64,000 nt of DNA, from NCBI GenBank assembly GCA_964251965.1, contig CAXULQ010000003.1, forward strand, positions 62,001 to 126,000, read 5' to 3'. The notes below the pieces were generated by a model, which did not search any database, was not told where the DNA came from, and saw only the letters and a program-made list of their open reading frames with translations. The stretch comes from Mucilaginibacter_A sp964251965 (lineage in GTDB: Bacteria > Bacteroidota > Bacteroidia > Sphingobacteriales > Sphingobacteriaceae). Numbering within the stretch: the first letter of the stretch is position 1; each line of letters opens with the position of its first letter. Of the stretch, positions 63,001 through 64,000 are shown piece by piece. A program made the position numbers and the translations under genes.

Positions 63001-64000
63001 GATACCGATTTTACACTCGCAGCCAGTGCTACATCAGGTTCGTCAGTTGTTTATACCAGCAGTAATCCGGCAATTGCAACGGTAGATGTCCAGGGTATTG
63101 TCCATATCCTTACTGCCGGAAGTGTAACTATTACCGCTTCTCAGCCCGGAAACAGTAATTATGCCGCAGCTGTGCCTGTTTCACAAATATTAACGGTAAA
63201 CAAAGCATCATTGACCATTACGGCAGTTAACCAAAGTAAAGTTTATAACACGGCTAATCCAGCTTTAGCCATCAGTTACAGTGGTTTTGTTAACGGAGAA
63301 AACAGCACAAGTTTAACCGCTTCTCCAACAGCAAGCACCACGGCAACAGCAGCATCTGCCGTTGGATCTTATGCGATTACGGTAGCAGGTGCAGTGGCAG
63401 CAAACTATCAAATTACCTATGTAAACGGAGTATTAACAATTGGGCAAAACAGTCCTGCCATTACCTTTAATGCTTTACCGGCCAAGGTTTATGGTGATGC
63501 AGATTTTAACCTTTCGGCTACTTCTACGTCTGGTTTGCCTGTAACTTTCAGCAGCAGCAATCCGACAGTGGCAACCGTTAATGCGCAAGGAATAGTTCAT
63601 ATTTTATCTGCAGGAACAAGCGTAATTACAGCCTCTCAGGCAGGAAATGGCAATTACAGCCCTGCGGTATCTGGCCCTCAAACATTAACGGTTAACCGGG
63701 CAGCTTTAACCATTTCTGCAAATAATCAAACAAAACAATATGCCGAAAACAACCCCGCTTTTACGGTCAGTTACAGTGGTTTTGTAAATGGAGAAAACAG
63801 TGCTAATTTAACCACACAACCAATAGTAAGCACTTCGGCAACAACAGCTTCTGCAGCCGGAACTTACCCAATTACGGTAGCTGATGCAGCCGCAGCAAAT
63901 TACCAAATTACCTATGTAAATGGAGCATTAACTATTTTTCCGGGTACGCAAACGATTAGTTTTACGGCTACGCCCAGAACTTACGGCGATCCGGATTTTA
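60079..64000 (+). CDS. Giant exported protein with tandem MBG repeats (continues past window)
   Basis: The frame from ATG 60079 is open to the last base (over 1300 codons). It starts with a signal sequence (FCRFLIILFLLVLGGKSFG). The first 290 residues are a non-repeat domain; then a cadherin-like Ig module (SANDDDASTNIGTPVAINVL, TYTPTSGYYGTDSFVYTVSN), Ig-like and BIG2-like modules, then MBG repeats. Each unit, 164-166 aa, begins QTITFTSLPVKTYGDVDFSL-like and ends AGTLTIGQ; TYGD-type starts occur at 62005, 62503, 62995, 63490 and 63982. It should reach the cell surface, probably by T9SS, as an adhesin. The C-terminus is not in view. Confidence 0.9.
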   Translation, partial: METNLPAKHFFNFCRFLIILFLLVLGGKSFGQGSGITRIFTDYNGYWTSSSTTFNPVKPANDHNLLGFTWNGTTYATGVNNAILTANSIAFTPVNFQAFPVRNVTLSGSNCKIALGQLKDGVNNGMPATAPFALPPRISDFLTDGIQGLNIGTGVANVPTGTPLTFDFGGIVDAAKINDGIPDVLVSQIASPDAVLDQVYFTDAGGNRVGNIISIDQTLVPAVGNWTADFYELNGTLATNFTNTDRPIRVWAADVSAFGITTANYSTITSLVYLLKGSSDPAFLAFNTGIIQVVSANDDDASTNIGTPVAINVLSNDTPPGSIDATSVAVTTAPLHGTYTIASTGVVTYTPTSGYYGTDSFVYTVSNVGNTQSDNGTVTINVGSAVAAPVFNTGLVSSRCIGSGSSTYTATAVNSTSISYALNPSNAGSINASTGLVTWLSTFSGTATITAIASGANGPKSSTYTVTVSALPATPTITASGSLTFCNGGNVILTSSAATGNQWYKNGVLITNETGTTYTATQSGNYTVVSTNSNGCSSAASTATVVTVNALPFVDVITGNTTINTGATAQLSNTTANGVWSSSNTLIATVSPTGLVTGIAAGNATVTYNYSNGTCSNAVTAAITVTALLSQTITFTSLPVKTYGDVDFSLAATSSSGLAVSYTSSNPAVATVDASGTIHILTAGTTNITASQPGNSNYNAATPATQTLMVNKASLTITADNQTKTYGAANPALTLNYTGFVNAETTANLNTQATASTLATTTSAAGTYPINVNAASSNNYAFTFVAGTLTIGQTSQTLSFNSVVSSKVYGDADFSLSATTSSGLPIVYTSSDPTIATIDAAGTVHILTAGSVTITASQPGNSNYSGATAVTQIISINKASLIIAANNQTTTYGTVPALTLTYTGFVNNENSTSLAAQPAISTTANTNSTVGIYPITVSGAAGNNYTITYAQGTLTIGQSAQTISFNTLSAKTYGDTDFTLAASATSGSSVVYTSSNPAIATVDVQGIVHILTAGSVTITASQPGNSNYAAAVPVSQILTVNKASLTITAVNQSKVYNTANPALAISYSGFVNGENSTSLTASPTASTTATAASAVGSYAITVAGAVAANYQITYVNGVLTIGQNSPAITFNALPAKVYGDADFNLSATSTSGLPVTFSSSNPTVATVNAQGIVHILSAGTSVITASQAGNGNYSPAVSGPQTLTVNRAALTISANNQTKQYAENNPAFTVSYSGFVNGENSANLTTQPIVSTSATTASAAGTYPITVADAAAANYQITYVNGALTIFPGTQTISFTATPRTYGDPDF

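Noticed and set aside
61969..64000. Regular spacing of about 495 bases considered as a DNA-level tandem array or CRISPR-like structure
   Set aside because: It is a protein repeat (MBG domains) within one open frame; units are 164-166 codons and diverged.

Overview
The window looks like chromosomal DNA of a Bacteroidota bacterium, most likely a Sphingobacteriaceae member (Pedobacter/Mucilaginibacter type). Evidence: a SusC/SusD pair, GH92 and GH2 glycosidases, a type IX secretion substrate with a gliding-motility C-terminal domain, DUF5606, TAnnTTTG-type -7 promoter boxes, almost no Shine-Dalgarno sequences and moderate GC. No rRNA, tRNA, CRISPR array, transposase or phage gene was seen. Strain-level identity is inference.

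Layout. 0-4.4 kb: small hypothetical genes and riboflavin synthase. 4.4-9 kb: a glycosyltransferase/lipid acyltransferase pair facing WbqC-like, CorA and a secreted propeller-like protein. 9-11.1 kb: a T9SS cargo protein. 11.6-30.3 kb: a glycan-utilisation region with glycosylasparaginase, CutC, SusC/SusD, a ROK regulator, a GH2 beta-mannosidase/glucosaminidase, a NagB-like/LmbE-like fusion, a FucP-family sugar permease and a GH92 alpha-mannosidase. Together these fit breakdown of eukaryotic N-glycans down to GlcNAc-Asn. A decayed GH92 tail follows. 30.3-36.3 kb: M19 dipeptidase, a D-serine dehydratase-like PLP enzyme, a VapBC-type toxin-antitoxin pair, RidA, a GntP/DsdX-type permease and an MFS protein, read here as a D-amino-acid locus. 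36.4-39.4 kb: three leaderless genes for a papain-like protease, a chagasin-type cysteine-protease inhibitor and a caspase-like DUF6345-type protein, behind an operator-like CACGTA array. 39.4-49.3 kb: a His/Met-rich membrane pair, an MpaB-type oxygenase, delta-1-pyrroline-5-carboxylate dehydrogenase, a HisKA-like mini-protein lacking its histidine, SDR, DUF5606, cyclophilin and a secreted amidotransferase-like protein. 49.4-51.4 kb: a Trypco1-like protein plus a CHAT-TPR protein, a predicted conflict system, followed by an ssb pseudogene. 51.7-60 kb: acyltransferase, a probably frameshifted gene, SDR, flippase-like protein, the AguB/AguA polyamine operon, a Xre/RES toxin-antitoxin pair and a PUT-like APC permease. 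60 kb to the edge: a giant exported MBG-repeat protein that runs off the window.

A signal not explained by the genes is a short motif, TAAAARMAGYAT, usually preceded by a T-rich half (TTTTTA plus 3-5 bases). It recurs about 45 times on both strands, between genes, inside genes and overlapping start or stop codons, sometimes as inverted pairs. Several other palindromic repeats (BIME/REP-like) are also present.
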